Of a DNA stretch of 64,000 nucleotides, positions 34,639 through 47,610 are shown one piece after another. The translations under genes were made by a program, and so were the position numbers. The stretch lies in the NCBI GenBank assembly GCA_015143295.1, contig CM026562.1, forward strand, positions 16,272,041 to 16,336,040, in the 5' to 3' direction. The notes beneath the pieces are model-generated. The model had not been told where the DNA came from. It did not search any database and saw only the letters and a list, made by a program, of their open reading frames with translations. Source of the DNA: Tetracentron sinense (taxonomy: Eukaryota > Streptophyta > Magnoliopsida > Trochodendrales > Trochodendraceae). Position 1 is the stretch's first letter; each line of letters starts with the position of its first letter.

Positions 34639-35161
34639 GTAAGAGGGATACATTTCTATCCTATGATTTTCAAGAGGCAAACACCTTTACAAAGTATTCA
34701 AGTTTTGATACTACATTGCCCTATTCAGTGTTTGGGTTAACTGTGGTGGGAATGAATTTGGATTGTCTGACCTCTTAGGGCGATACCTTAAACATGAACT
34801 CCTGCATGCTGCCATATATACCTAAACATTACCAACATTTCTGGCTTTTCAAGATCAAATGAAAGCAAATGTGAATTCCTGTCTTTTTTCTAAGATCCAT
34901 TCGATTAATTCCAACCAGGAGAATAATTTTTCTTCAAATACCACACTTTATAATGCTGGCCTTTCGCTCTTCAAGATTAGGGAAAGTCTAGTTGAATATT
35001 GTAATTGCCCTCACATTTCACTGGATCAACTCCAAACTGTCAAAAAACTCTAAAACCACACTCATTATCTTTCAAACAGTGAAAAACTGTAGTTACCAAC
35101 CAAAACTGAAGCTCCAAAACAACCTTTCCACCACACACAAAACACCTAAAACCTCCAAAGG

Positions 35162-35199
<38 letters not shown>

Positions 35200-36530
35200 G
35201 GGAAAGAAAATGTTAATAAAAAATAGAAGGGAAAAAGAAAAAATCTAACTTTATGGAAACAAACAAGGAGTTGACTTGGTTTTTGCACCAAATGTTTATA
35301 CACTCTGCTCTACACCCTTTCCATCCTTGACCACACAATACAAGCTAACTGCTCTGCAGTATAAGAAGCCCTTCGATCTCTTTCTGGTAGAAACAATTGT
35401 TAAATAATATAGAAAATGACAAACAACCAAACAAATGTGCAAGCTCACAGCAAACCTCTGACCATAAAGAATACAAAACAACTAACTCACAAATGAACAA
35501 AGCTGGATATCCAAACAACATGGAAGGATAGTTGGGAAACCTGTATCCATTCGTCAATCATAAAGACAAGCTTTTAGGGAGCAGAAACAGATAAATATCC
35601 TCCCTACTTCACATCTTCCTTTATTGTGTGGGCTTCTATTCCTACTGGTCATAGAGTTGGTGTTCTTGGAGTTTGCCTCTTGTTTTATTTTGGGTGCCAC
35701 CCTTGGCAAAATATTATTTCCTCACAGTTATTAAGATAAATGCTTCCCTGCCTTCAATAGATTTAGACAAGTGCTTACCTTTAAGAGGTCGAGGTGCAGT
35801 ATTTTCTCATGCCAATTGATCAAAAGTAGAAGGGATCCTGTCACGGCTGATCTGGAAACCAGTTTTGTTGAATCTAGAGTCTCGGATTTTGGATAGAACA
35901 GGAGGTGGAGTTGAAAGGAAATATGAGCCATTTTGTCAAGGTTTTTAAATAAGATTAATTCTTACCATCATGAGATTTCAAGTCTTATAATTTTTTATGA
36001 GACTTGAAATCATTCATTTTGCTGCATTGGAAGTCTTAAGGCAATTGCAACCCAAAAGATGAAAAGCACCATACATCAAGTTCTCAAAAGAAAATGCATA
36101 TTATCCAATGAAAAAACTTGCAAAGTACCTATTAGGCTATTACCTATCTCCATAGCTTTATCCCCAAATCATTATTTTCATTGCATCCATGAACTCTAAC
36201 TTCTTACCTGCCAAAGCTCCCACAGTCCAAGTGGGAGACAAATCTTACTCTCTTAAACTAGCTTCTTTATTCACACTCGTACAGTCCAACATGAGAACCC
36301 TTGCCTACTCACTACAACCAAGCGTCAACGTCCCCCATTGCTTCCATGAATACTCTAGCCAACCCTTGCCTACTTGTCACTTCAACCAGGTTTTGTTGCA
36401 GCACGTCGGTTTTGGGGAATGCCATAGCATTAGCACGAGATAGCAATTCAAGATATATCATAGGATTTTGCAAGGGTTTTTTTACAACGATTACAACCAA
36501 GCATGCAACTAACCTCTATTTTAAAACTAG
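34639..36530. other. No gene seen; AT microsatellite at 35163-35197
   Basis: Unique-looking A+T-rich DNA with short unsupported ORFs. The only clear feature is the AT run. Confidence 0.5.
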
Positions 36531-38124
36531 GAGAGTCGGCTCGAAACTTGGCCGAATCGACTTGACTCGACCAGGTTTCTAGTCAAGTCACCAGGAAAAC
36601 TCGGAAATGCTACGAAAAAACGAGTTTCTTGGTCGAGAGTCTACCCGACCCAGTAGACTCGCCCGACTCGCCGAGTTACATAACAATGTTCTTTTTTTAA
36701 AACCCCCACCGATATAAAACACGAAATAGAGGGGGGAGGTTAGGGCACAAAACACTTCTCCCAAACCCGTTCTCTCTTCGCTCACTTCATTTTCTCATTC
36801 TTCCTCGGTGATTGGCGGTCATATTTCTGGCGATCGGTAAGTCCTTTTCCCTCTCTCTTCTTCTTCTTCCTCTTCCCTTTCTCTCTTCTCTCTCTTCCCT
36901 CTTTCTCTTCAACACTCTGCGTGTAGCGGTTTGATTTACTGCACAGAACAGTCTCTTCTCATTCTTCTGGTTTGATTTACTTTTTTGATGCAGAAGAAAA
37001 GAAAGGAAGAAAATAGGGGCTGGTCGTGAAGTTCTGATATCGTTGGATTGGGTGAGAGACAAGAACTTGATGCAGCTCAAGAAGCTTAACACGGATCTCT
37101 TCCTTGTTTGCTACAATGATAAATATTATGCGGATACTCTTGTTTCTGGTGAATTTACAAAGCTAGGTATGAATCCTCATCTGATAATATTTCTTTTTTC
37201 TTCTTATTTATATGTTTTAGCGTTGTTTCTAGGGTATTTCTAGATTATTAGGGTTTGGGTTATGTGCATTGGAGGATGTAAGTTTGTGGGCTTAAATGGG
37301 GCTTTGGGAAGGTTTGATGTTTTGGTGTATAATGGTAGGTTTTAGTATCATTGTTTGGTCTGATGTATGTGTTTTTCCTTAAGATTAAAGTTGAGCTTCA
37401 TCCCTCTCTCTTCGAACACTAATTTTTTTTTCTTTCTTTCCATACATTCGAAAGGGGGGTCATTTTAGGGCTCATTCGAACCCAAGGCAGTGGAGAAGAA
37501 AACTAGGCTCCCTTCTTGCGGTAAAGGTCCTGTCCTTTCTTCCCTCCTTTTTTTTTCTTGTGTAATCTTTTGTATGGTTCATGATCGTCCATGCCTGCCT
37601 TTGATCCTTGTATCTGTGGAAAAAAATGATTAGTTCTTATGAGTTTGGACAATAATCTTTTAATTGTAAGTAGAAGTAACATGAAATCAATCTCACTAAC
37701 ACACACCTCCACTTTTCTTTCTTTTCCACTGCTTTTCACATATGTAATTTGTTTTTCTATAGTAGGTTTTCCATACCTAGGTTTATCTCAAATGCTTCAT
37801 GAAATACTATTCTTTCTGTGTTTCTTCATTTATTTTTCTATATTATTGTCTTATTCATGGATGGTGATTGATGAATTGTATGATTTAATATTTAATAATT
37901 TATTAGTGTTTTAAATATTTTTATAATTTTAATTCATTATTGAATTATGTAGCTCATTTTAGGCATGTTTTATCACTCTCTTTCAATTTATACCATATAT
38001 AATGTATTAAAAATTACTATATTTGTTCGAGTTTTAGGTGTCACTACTCGGACGAGTTTTGATCGAGTTTTCAAGTTGACTCTACTCGGCAAGATTTCGG
38101 GTCGAGTAAACTAACTAATAACTC
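36531..38124. mobile_element. Inverted-repeat element enclosing exon-like sequence
   Basis: 36531-36690 and 38029-38124 are rich in CGAGT/ACTCG motifs. Read in opposite directions they align over blocks such as CTCGAAAC.TTGGCCGA versus CCCGAAATCTTGCCGA. They look like subterminal repeats of one DNA transposon. The 1.3 kb between them does not resemble transposase. It holds a leader-like region (36730-36840, with a following CT-rich stretch) and an exon-like open frame. Outer ends and target duplications were not resolved. Confidence 0.45.
36994..37166 (+). pseudogene. Unrecognised exon-like frame
   Basis: Follows a TTGATGCAG acceptor-like site and ends at a GTATGA donor-like site. 57 codons are open, including AGREVLISLDWVRDKNLMQL and FLVCYNDKYYADTL. 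Composition and splice context suggest a captured host exon. I cannot name the gene. Confidence 0.35.
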
Positions 38125-41100
38125 AAAATTCAGAAGTATCTCTAATGGAAAACTAGATCAATTATCACATAAATCTTCTCTTATGAGGTGACTCATAAAG
38201 ATGATGTGGACTAGAGAAGAACCCCTCATGGCTAACCATATGGCCTGTTGAGGGTTTGAGACATATAAACACTTGATGGGATGACTTAGGATGATCATGC
38301 ATCAATGGGTTTTTAAAACCCTATATATAAAAGAGAGAATGTCAAGGGGTATTTCAAAATTTTGTTCTCAGGTCTTTTTGCTTATTTCCCACAATGTCCC
38401 ATCTCAAGTTAAAACCCTTCTTTCCTTGCGAAGCTGAATGCCAAACGAAGTAGGAACAAAGAGATCTAGCCAAGGGGCAGCAACTTATTCCCCAGTTGTA
38501 AAGCAAGAGATGTACAAGGCCTACAGCTAGAGGGAGTCAGAACAAAGAGTTCTAGCCATAGTCTCTGGCGGACGCTCTCCACGACAATGAAAAAATGTAA
38601 GGTTTTTGGGTTAGGGTTCTCTATGTATTTTTCTGGTTCGATTGAAGGTGAAAGAATTGAGAATTTCTGGGCTGAATCCGGTCCCTTCGAACTTCAAAGA
38701 CAGAAGAAGAGGAAGATGAGTATGGATTCGAACTCCAAAGACAGAAGAAGAGGAAAATGGGCATGGATGGGGTCCCTTTGAAATGCGGATACTTAGTGGG
38801 TTTCTGCATCTTTTTTCCCTGTTAATTTTGTTTTAAACAATGCTCGATGGGGGTGATTGAAGAGTTAGGTGATTGAAGAGATTAACTCGATATTTTCTCA
38901 GAAAATGGATTTCATACCTGATTGTTCTGCATTTTAATTTTTTTATTCTTCTGGTTTTTAGGTTTTCTTTAAAAGAACAATGCTCGATGGTTGATTGAAG
39001 ATATTAATTTGATTTCTTCTCAGAGCTAGGAATTCACACCTAATTGCAGACTCATTCGGTCGGCTTTCATTGGGCGTGCAACAACAGCTTGTTCAAGGTT
39101 TGTTTCAGTTGATTATCTACTCATGATAATGGTAATCTGTGTTTATCCATCAATCACTACTGCTTGAATTGATGGTTAGATGGCTCTTACTGGGATTGAA
39201 ACAGAGGATGTAAGAAATGCTTCTTTTCCATTTATGAGAATGATTTTTTTTTCCTTTGGGTGTAAAACTTGTGAAATTTGAAGGCTAAAGTGGTCATGGT
39301 TGTTTTTGGTTTTTGAAGTGTTGTGAAAACATACCTACCTCTTGGTCACCCGACTAAGTGATGTCTGAAGTAGATGGACCATGCTTTTAATTTTGAGAAT
39401 AATCAAATAACAGATATATACAAGCTCACCCGCAAGTCGCTTGCTACAAGGAGTGTAAAAAAACTTGGAACGAGACAAGCAATCTTCTTGAGGTCAAGGT
39501 GAGCTTGGGTTGCTTCACCCTGCGTTCAAAGCCATTAAGGTTTATCCTCTTCTTGCCTTCAACATGTTTAAAGTCAAATTAAAATTTGGATGCCCTTCTC
39601 ACTTTCTGCTGCTGATTTTGTTTGGTGTTCAATTGTAATACACGTGATGTTGTTTTGTATGTTGTTACTATTTACATCTCGTGGTAGGTCTGGAGGTTGT
39701 ATTCTTTTGTTCTTTTTTTCACTGTTATCACTATTTATATTGTAATGAAGGAATAATAAATCATTATGTGTTCAAGATTATGCAATTTTGTGGCTAATAG
39801 TTGATGAGGTTCTATTTTTTGTGGGGAGTTCTAGGCCAACTCCCTCTGCCATCCCACTCGCCCCTAAGATGGTAATAGTATGACAACTGTAGTGTGACCC
39901 TCATGAATGCCTTAAGCTAAGCCAAAAATATTTTTAGTTTGCACTCCATATCACTTTATAAGTTTACATATTTAATGGTCCTTATTTAAATGAAGCTAGG
40001 GAATTAATTTCAGTATTTTACATTATTTTTATTTTTCCAATCTGATGTGGCCTTTACCGGTACTCCAGTTTTCAACTGTTCTTCTTTAAAGGGGCTTATT
40101 TTGTGGAGACTTAATTTGATTTTACAAGTGACTGCCCAAGAGGGCGCAGAGTCAGTTTGAACCATATTTCAATTGTTTTTCGTCAGCTTCTGTTTTGCCT
40201 TTTTTGGTTAATGTGGCTGAAAATATGTAGCTCTGAAATGGGATTTTTTTTATGATCCTATTTATAATTCCAGAAACATGTCTGGTTAGTATCGAGGGCT
40301 AAGTTTACCCAACAATTTGTAGAACTGTCCGCCCAAATCTGTCTAAGTTCACTATCAAAGCAAGAGAGAGTGAACATACAGATTGATGGGATGGAGATTT
40401 TATTTTTCAAGTTTGTGTTAGGAAATAATGGGTGCAGTTGGGGACCTACTGAGATTCTATGTTCTTTTTTTCATTTGTTTTCGTAGGTTTTGACTTATTG
40501 TTTGGTTGAACCCAAAGACCAGCCCATATAAGTTCTCAAGGAACACATTCACAAAAGGTATGTTCTCACTCTGTTTCTCTGAGACTTTAAAAATTGGCTT
40601 CTATATCCTATATTAGCTTTCATTGATTGATTTTACAAAATTTATATAAGCTTGCTTTATTGCTTTGAAATATTAATATTTATTATTTAATGAGGTAATC
40701 GTTCTCTATTAGGATAATAAGTACTTATCTTGGTCTCACTTGTCACACTTCAAATACAAGATCATCATGATTAATTGTGAAGAGTTTGGAGACTAGCATC
40801 ACTTACAATAACACAAATATACGGATGAATATGGAAAATGCACTTGAATACATACAACGCACCCAAACCTTATTACATATGACTATATGAGTTCATGGTA
40901 CACGAGTAATGTAAGCTCTAAAATGATTAAATATGGGAAATTTAAAACTTTTAATCCATTATCCTTATGAAACTAAAGCCTATTTGTGTTGCAAGTGTGG
41001 TGCAGTATTTGATGTGTCGAGTCATAAATACAGTACTCAATCGGCATGATTAAGACTTTCTAATTTTGTTGGATGATCATTGGTGCTCAATTTAGAATTA

Positions 41101-41869
41101 GGATTAATTGCAGCTTTTCTTTAGTTTTATACATTTTGCAATTTGAGAACCTATTTTATATATTTGGTAGGACTACTTTTGCATTTATTCCCCTCAAGTC
41201 CCATTTTAAACTCCCTTTATATATATATTTTGTAGGATTTCTTTTGCATTTATTTCCCTTCCCATTCTCTTATGTTCAAACTGCTCGTCGATTACATTCT
41301 CCAAGTTGTAGTTTCATCTTACACGTGTCCACGTGCAACTAGCAATGTCCCAAGTGGTGCAATTTATGTGTCCCAGAAAAATTATTATACAGAGAAAAAT
41401 CTGAATATCAATATTCTTACTTGATAAAGATACTTAAAAGTCTAAGGATGTAATGATGTAGTGCCACACAGAAAGGTAGTATCTAATGGTGAGAGTTTTC
41501 TGGCTTGTATGAAAACATATACGGAGCCCACAACCCCATTACTCAGGTTTTAAGAGTCCAAAATTTCAGCCATTTCCATTTCTATCTCCAAATAAAAAAA
41601 AAAGTCTCACTACATTATTATATTTTATCCTAAATTTCAGATTTTTTTCGGAATTATGTAAAATATCCTAAAATTTACAAAAAAATATTGGCCAAATAAT
41701 TCAGCATCTTCATAATGAAATTAAAAGTTTTTTTTCTTCTAATTTTCTAATAGTTATTAGGATGTATTTTACTCTATTAAATATAAACGTTTGATATCTA
41801 ATTATATTTTAAAATACAAATATTACAAATTGAAAAGTTGGCAGGACAAAATTGCAAACTAGCACTCCC
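38125..41869. other. No gene recognised
   Basis: Low-GC DNA with leader-like and intron-like texture (for example 38390-39560), but no frame with recognisable domains and no clear repeats. A non-coding transcript cannot be excluded. Confidence 0.4.
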
Positions 41870-43599
41870 CTTATTTTTATTATTTATTAAATGGTAGTAT
41901 TTAACTTAGCGAGTTAATCAATGGTGACTCGATCCAAATACAATCCTCTTTAAGTATTATATTTTATATTCTTTATTTCTTCAAAAATTTTGATGTAAAA
42001 ACTGATATTTTGATCTTTTATTCATGTACAACTACACCTTGTGAGCTAGATTGAACGGGCCGTGAACGACGACTTCTGCAAAAGGCCCACTTACCCTAGG
42101 CCTCACCTTGTTCTCAACTGCCCTTTTGCTTTTGCCTGTGTTGCTATCGATGAATGCCCTTTGCTCTCAACTTTATTAATGGTAAATTTTATAATTTTGT
42201 TTAATTGTTTTCATATATTTTTTTGTTAATAATATGATTTTTTTTTTCTGATTTCTAAAGTAATGTTCTTCGCTAAAGTTGTTAATTACACAATTAAATC
42301 TATATGAAAAGTAGGATGCAGAATCAATAACTTCTAAAAATGACAATTAATTTCATGTTTCACCTTGCTATCGGCTTCATTTACGGTAAGTCTCACCATT
42401 TTGATAGGGTACTAAAATTTTTCATTGAAATTTTATTCTTGCTTATCTAATTTTTTATGACTTAAATAATCTTACATAATAAGAATATTCAGTGCGCTAA
42501 ATACTAACACTAGATAAATAATTAAAATAATATACCTTAATAAAACTAAGAGGAGTGCTAGCCATAGGTACCCTCTCTTTTTAGCATAAACACAAATACA
42601 TTGTCGTGAGGCCTACAACTTAGGTGTTTGTCGAACTGGTAAGAGTGTGACGTCCATGACCTGCGAGTCTAGCTAAATCCTAAAAGTAATATTTTTTTTC
42701 TGTAATAATACTACTATAAAAATATTGCACCCTTTAGTTTTATTGAGATATATTATTTTTATTATTTATCTAGTTTTAGTATTTAGCTTAGCAAGTTAAT
42801 CAATGATGACTAGATATCTTGCTTGAGGGAAATTCCCTTCTAAAGACTAGATCCAAATAAAATGCTCTTCTTAGTTTGTGCTTTTAGGTATTATATTTTG
42901 TAGTCTTTATTTCTTCAAAAAATTTGATGTAGAAAATGATATTTTGATCTTTTTCTCATGTACATCTATACCTTGTGAGTTATATTGAACGGGGTATGAA
43001 TGATGATTTCTGCAAAAAGGGCCACTTACCCTAGGCCTCACATTGCTCTCAGCTGCCCTTCTGCTTTTGCCTGTGTTGCTGTCGATGAATCCCCTCTGCT
43101 CTCAGCTTCATTAGTGGTATGTTTTATCATTTTGTTTAATTTCTTTTCTTATTTTGTTAATAAAATGATTTTTTTTCTGATTTCTAAAGTATATTTCTTC
43201 CCTAAATTAGTTAATTACACAATTAAAAATATATGGAAACTTCGATGCAGAATCTATAACTTCTAAAACGAACAATTAAATCCTTGTTTAACCTCGCTTT
43301 CGGCTTCGGTTACAGTAAGTCCCACCATTTTGATTAGGTACTCAACATTTTCATTGAAATTTTGTTCTTGCTAATGTTATTTTTATGGCTTAAATAATTT
43401 TACATAATAAGAATATTCGGTGTGTTATTTACTAACATTAGATAAATAATTAAAATAGTATACCTCAATAAAATTAAGGGGAGTGTTACTCGTTGACGCC
43501 TACTCTTTTAGCACAAGCACAAATAGTTTATGTTGGGGTCGGGGGCCAACAACCTAGGTGTTGGTTGGACTGGTAAGAGTGAGACGTCCACGACCTTGC
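41870..43599. repeat. Cassette repeat array, block 1
   Basis: About 1.9 units of a 0.93-kb repeat (unit junctions near 42497 and 43428). Each unit has an exon-like cassette (42030-42185 and 42965-43115), a shorter cassette ending in GGTAAGTC or AGTAAGTC (42355-42395 and 43285-43325), and facing inverted arms built on 'TAAATACTAACA(C/T)TAGATAAATAAT' and its complement. Block 1 ends where an LTR begins. Confidence 0.75.
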
Positions 43600-45752
43600 T
43601 GTAAGCACCCAATTTTTACATCCCTTTCTTAACCATGGTTAAAATCTTTTAACCATGGTTACCTCCAACAAGTCCCCTTAACCCTTGGACAACCTTAGCT
43701 AAACCCTAAGTCAAAACCCTAGGTAAATCTCTAGTCAAGCCTAGGCCTAACCATAGGTAAACCCCTAATTAATCCTAGGACCAACCATAGTTAACCTTAG
43801 GAAAAACCTTAGCTAAACCTAGGTCTAACCTTAAGTCTAAACCCTAGCTAATCCTTGGTCTAAACCCTAGTCAAACACTAGGTCAACCCCAAAGCCTTAA
43901 GGCCCAAAACCCTAAGCCCTTAAGGCTTAAAGCCTAGCCAAGCCCTTAGGGCTCAAAAACTTTTAAAACTCGACCTAGGCCCAAGCAAGGGCCCAAAAAT
44001 TCAAAAAACCACCCCCGTACGCGTGCATGCATGGGCTAGACCCCTTCTGGGTAAAAACCAGGTGTTCTCTGGTCCAGCCCCGGTGGCCCCCACCTGAGCA
44101 AGGCCCGGTCCATTTAATGGCATGGGCTAGACTCCTAGGACCTTCCTGAAATTACCCTGGTCCTTCCAGGGTAACCCCTTCTGCCTAAACATGGTTAAAA
44201 TACAAAAAAAAGAATTAGCCAGAATGGTGGTAGTTATTCTACCGCCATTCTTAAACTTTCATTACAGGTGAAACAAGCCACTGCGGGCCCACTTTGGATC
44301 CCAATCCAGAGCCCACCATAGGCCCAGGATGCGTGGCAAACTTTCCTTGACTTTACCTGATGGTGTGTGACACCTTGGGTTTAGATTTAACCGCTGCCCC
44401 GGTTAGCAAAACCATTCTCAAATTGACTGAGAATGGCGGTAGAACATCTACTACCATTTCCATTCTATACAGAATTGGAAATGGCGGTAATGTATTTAGC
44501 GTCATTCTCAATTACTTGTTCAATGGGCTTTGCAGGGGCCCAGGCCTGGTAGGAAGCCATTCTAGGCCCTGCCAAACTCCTTGGGCCCACCTCAAACCTG
44601 TCCAGACCTTAACCATGGGTTAACCTAACCTTGGCTAGTTTTTAACCATGGTTAACTGATCTAACCTTAGGGAAAAATCCTAAAAATTTCCTAAAAATCA
44701 TAAAATGCAAGAAATGATTAAAATCAAATTTGTAATTTGCCTAACCATGGTAAAATGAGCTTAACCATGGTTAATCCCTCCCTTGATCATGGTTAACCCA
44801 TTTAAATCCTGAAAATTTCTTAAAATTCCCAAAAAATTAGAACATACATTAGGTGACCAAAATTGCATCCTACAGTCTACCTAACCATGGTTAACTGAAC
44901 TAACCATGGTTAAGCCCATTTAACCTTGGAAGAATTCTGAAAAAAATCTCTGAAATTGCCAAGCATGGTATAAGGACCATAAAGCTGAATTTGGACCTTG
45001 TCAACCAAGGTTAGTAACCCAAACCATGGTTAGACCACCGCTTAACTCCGGTTAAACCCCTTTTTACCTTTAAGCCTAATTATGGCCTACTAAGCCCAAC
45101 CCTAAGCCCACCAGGCTTACCTTTGACCTCCGGGTCCAAACTTTGGCCTCCGGGCCCAAACCGGCCTACCCAGCCCAACCTTTATCTACCGGACTGAACC
45201 CTAACCTTCGGGCTTAACTCTTGGCCTCCGGGCCCAATCCCAAGCCTCAGGGCTTCACCCTTGGCCTACCAGGCCCAATCCAAATAAGCCAAGCACTTGA
45301 CCAACCCGGTCAAAAAAACCCTAGCCCTCAGGCTAGACCTTAAGCCACCCTTAGTGCACACACACACTCCCTTAGTCATGACACGGGCTCATGTGTCAGA
45401 ACTACGTTCGGTCTGATCTTACCCCAATGTGAGTACGTAGGCAACCAACTCGGGTTCGACCCTGGTTGGCTTTTCCCTTCTTGGATTAGAATAAATTAAA
45501 ACTAGTAATTGACATTAATTTGGCTTATACTTAGGGAGTAGGTAACCATTGCCAAATGGGAAAACCAGGGTGCCTAACACGTTCCTTGTGTCTTAACTGA
45601 ACCTCTTACCTAGAACTCTAAGCAGACCAAGACCTTATCCATAAATCCGGGGACTTATCCCTCCTAAATAAATAAGTGGCGACTCATAATCATAACCCAT
45701 ATCCCTAACTATGGGGTGGGGGATGGGATACATGCTCACACCTGCAATTCTC
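43600..45752. mobile_element. LTR-like insertion rich in TAACCATGGTTA
   Basis: Starts TGTAAGCACCCAATTTTTACA right after the cassette arm (CCACGACCTTGC) and gives way to the same arm at about 45753 (ACTAAATCCTAAAAG). Near the right end are GGTTCGACCCTGGTTGGC and GTGGCGACTC, phrases typical of Tat/Ogre-type Ty3/gypsy LTR ends. No clean target duplication: a few bases of the arm are missing at the right junction. There is no coding sequence; an 87-codon frame at 44360 is not conserved in any way I can see. Confidence 0.6.
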
Positions 45753-47610
45753 CATGCAACTAAATCCTAAAAGTAATACTTTTTCTATTATAATACAATA
45801 CTATAGAAATAGTGGTCCCTTTAGTTTATTGAGTTATATTATTTTTATTATTTATCTACTGGTAATATTTAGTTTAGCGAGTTAATCAATAGTGACTAGA
45901 TATCCTGGTTGAGGGAAATTTCATGTTAAAGACTTGATCCAAATACAATCCTCTTCTTAGTTCTTGTACTTTTAGGTATTATATTTTATATTCTTTATTC
46001 TTCAAAAATTTGATGTAGAAACTGACATTTTGAAGTTTTTTGCATGTGCAATTACATCTTCTGAGTTATATGGAATGGGGCGTGAACGACGACTTCTACA
46101 AAAGGGCCACTTACCCTAGGCCTCACATCGCTCTCGGTTGTCCTGCTTTTGCCTGTGTTGTTGTCGATGAATGTCCTTTGTTGACTTTATTAACGGTAAG
46201 TTTTATTATTTTGTTTGATTTCTTATCTTGTTTTGTTAATAACATATTTTCTGATTTCTAAAGTAGATTTCTTCGCTAATGTAGTTAATTACTCCATTAA
46301 TATTATTTGAAACTACGATGCACAATCAACAACTTCTAAAAGGGATAATTAATTCCATGAAAACCTTGCTTTCGGATTCACTTGCGGTAAGTGTAACCAT
46401 TTTTGATTGGGAACTCAAATTTTTCATTGAAATTTTATTCTTGCTAATCTGATTTTTTATGGCTTAAATAACGTTTTATGATAAGAATATTCAATGCGCT
46501 AAATACTAACATTAAATAATTAATAAAATATTATACCACAATAAATCTAAGGGGAGTGTTAGGCATAGACGCTCACTCTTTTTAACACAAGCACAAATAT
46601 TGTGGTGGGACCCTCAATCTAGGTGTTTGTCGAACTGGTAAGAGTGGGACATCCACGACCCTGCGAGTCTACATGTAGCTAATTCTTAAAAGTAATTTTT
46701 TTTTTATAATAATACTATACTATAGAAATATTGCTCCCATTAGTTTTATTGAGGTTTATTATTTTTATTATTTATCTAATGGTAGTATTTAGCTTCGTGA
46801 GTTAGTCAATGGGGTCTAGATGTCTTGCTTGAGGGAAATTTCCTTCTAAAGACTCGATCCAATTAGAATCCTCTTCTTAGTTCTTGTTCTATTAGGTATT
46901 ATATTTTATATTCTTTATTTCTTAAAAAATTTTGATGTAGAAACTGCTATTTTGATCCTTTTTTTTTATGTACAACTACACCCTGTGAGTTATATGGAAT
47001 GTGGCGTGAACTGCGACTTCTGCAAAAGGGCCACTTACCATAGGCCTCACATTGCTCTCGGCTGCCCTTCTGGTTTTGCCTGTGTTGCTGTCGATGAATA
47101 CCCTTTGCTCTCGACTTCATTAGCAGTATGTTTTATCATTTTGTTTAATTTCTTATCTTGTTTTATTAATAATATGATTTTTTTTTTCTGATTTCTAAAG
47201 TACATTTCTTCGCTAAAGTAGTTAATTACACAATTAAAATTATATGGAAACTTCGATACAGAATCTATAACTTCTAAAACGGACAATTAATTCCTCGTTT
47301 AACCTTGCTTTCGTCTTCACTTACGGTAAGTCCCACCATTTTGATTGGGTACTCAAAATTTTCATTGAAATTTTGTTCTTGCTAATCTTATTTTTATGGC
47401 TTATATAATTTTACATAATAAGAATATTCGGTGTGTTAATTACTAACATTAGATAAATAATTAAAATATTATACCTCAATAAAATTAAGGGGAGTGCTAT
47501 TCGTTGACACTCACTTTTTTAGCAAAAGCACAAATACTTTTTGATGGGGCCGGGGGCTCAGAACCTAGATGTTTGTCGAACTGGTAAGAGTGGGACGTCC
47601 ACGACCCTGC
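45753..47610. repeat. Cassette repeat array, block 2
   Basis: Two further units, offset by about 4.0 kb from block 1 (unit junctions near 46495 and 47430). Exon-like cassettes lie at 46040-46195 and 46970-47125. Open frames from 46040 (73 codons) and 46952 (79 codons) encode the same core as block 1, including RPHIALGCP and AVDE or VVDE. Confidence 0.75.

Noticed and set aside
44360-44623. 87-codon ORF in the LTR-like insertion
   Set aside because: No recognisable domain, and the second LTR copy is truncated at this point, so conservation cannot be shown.
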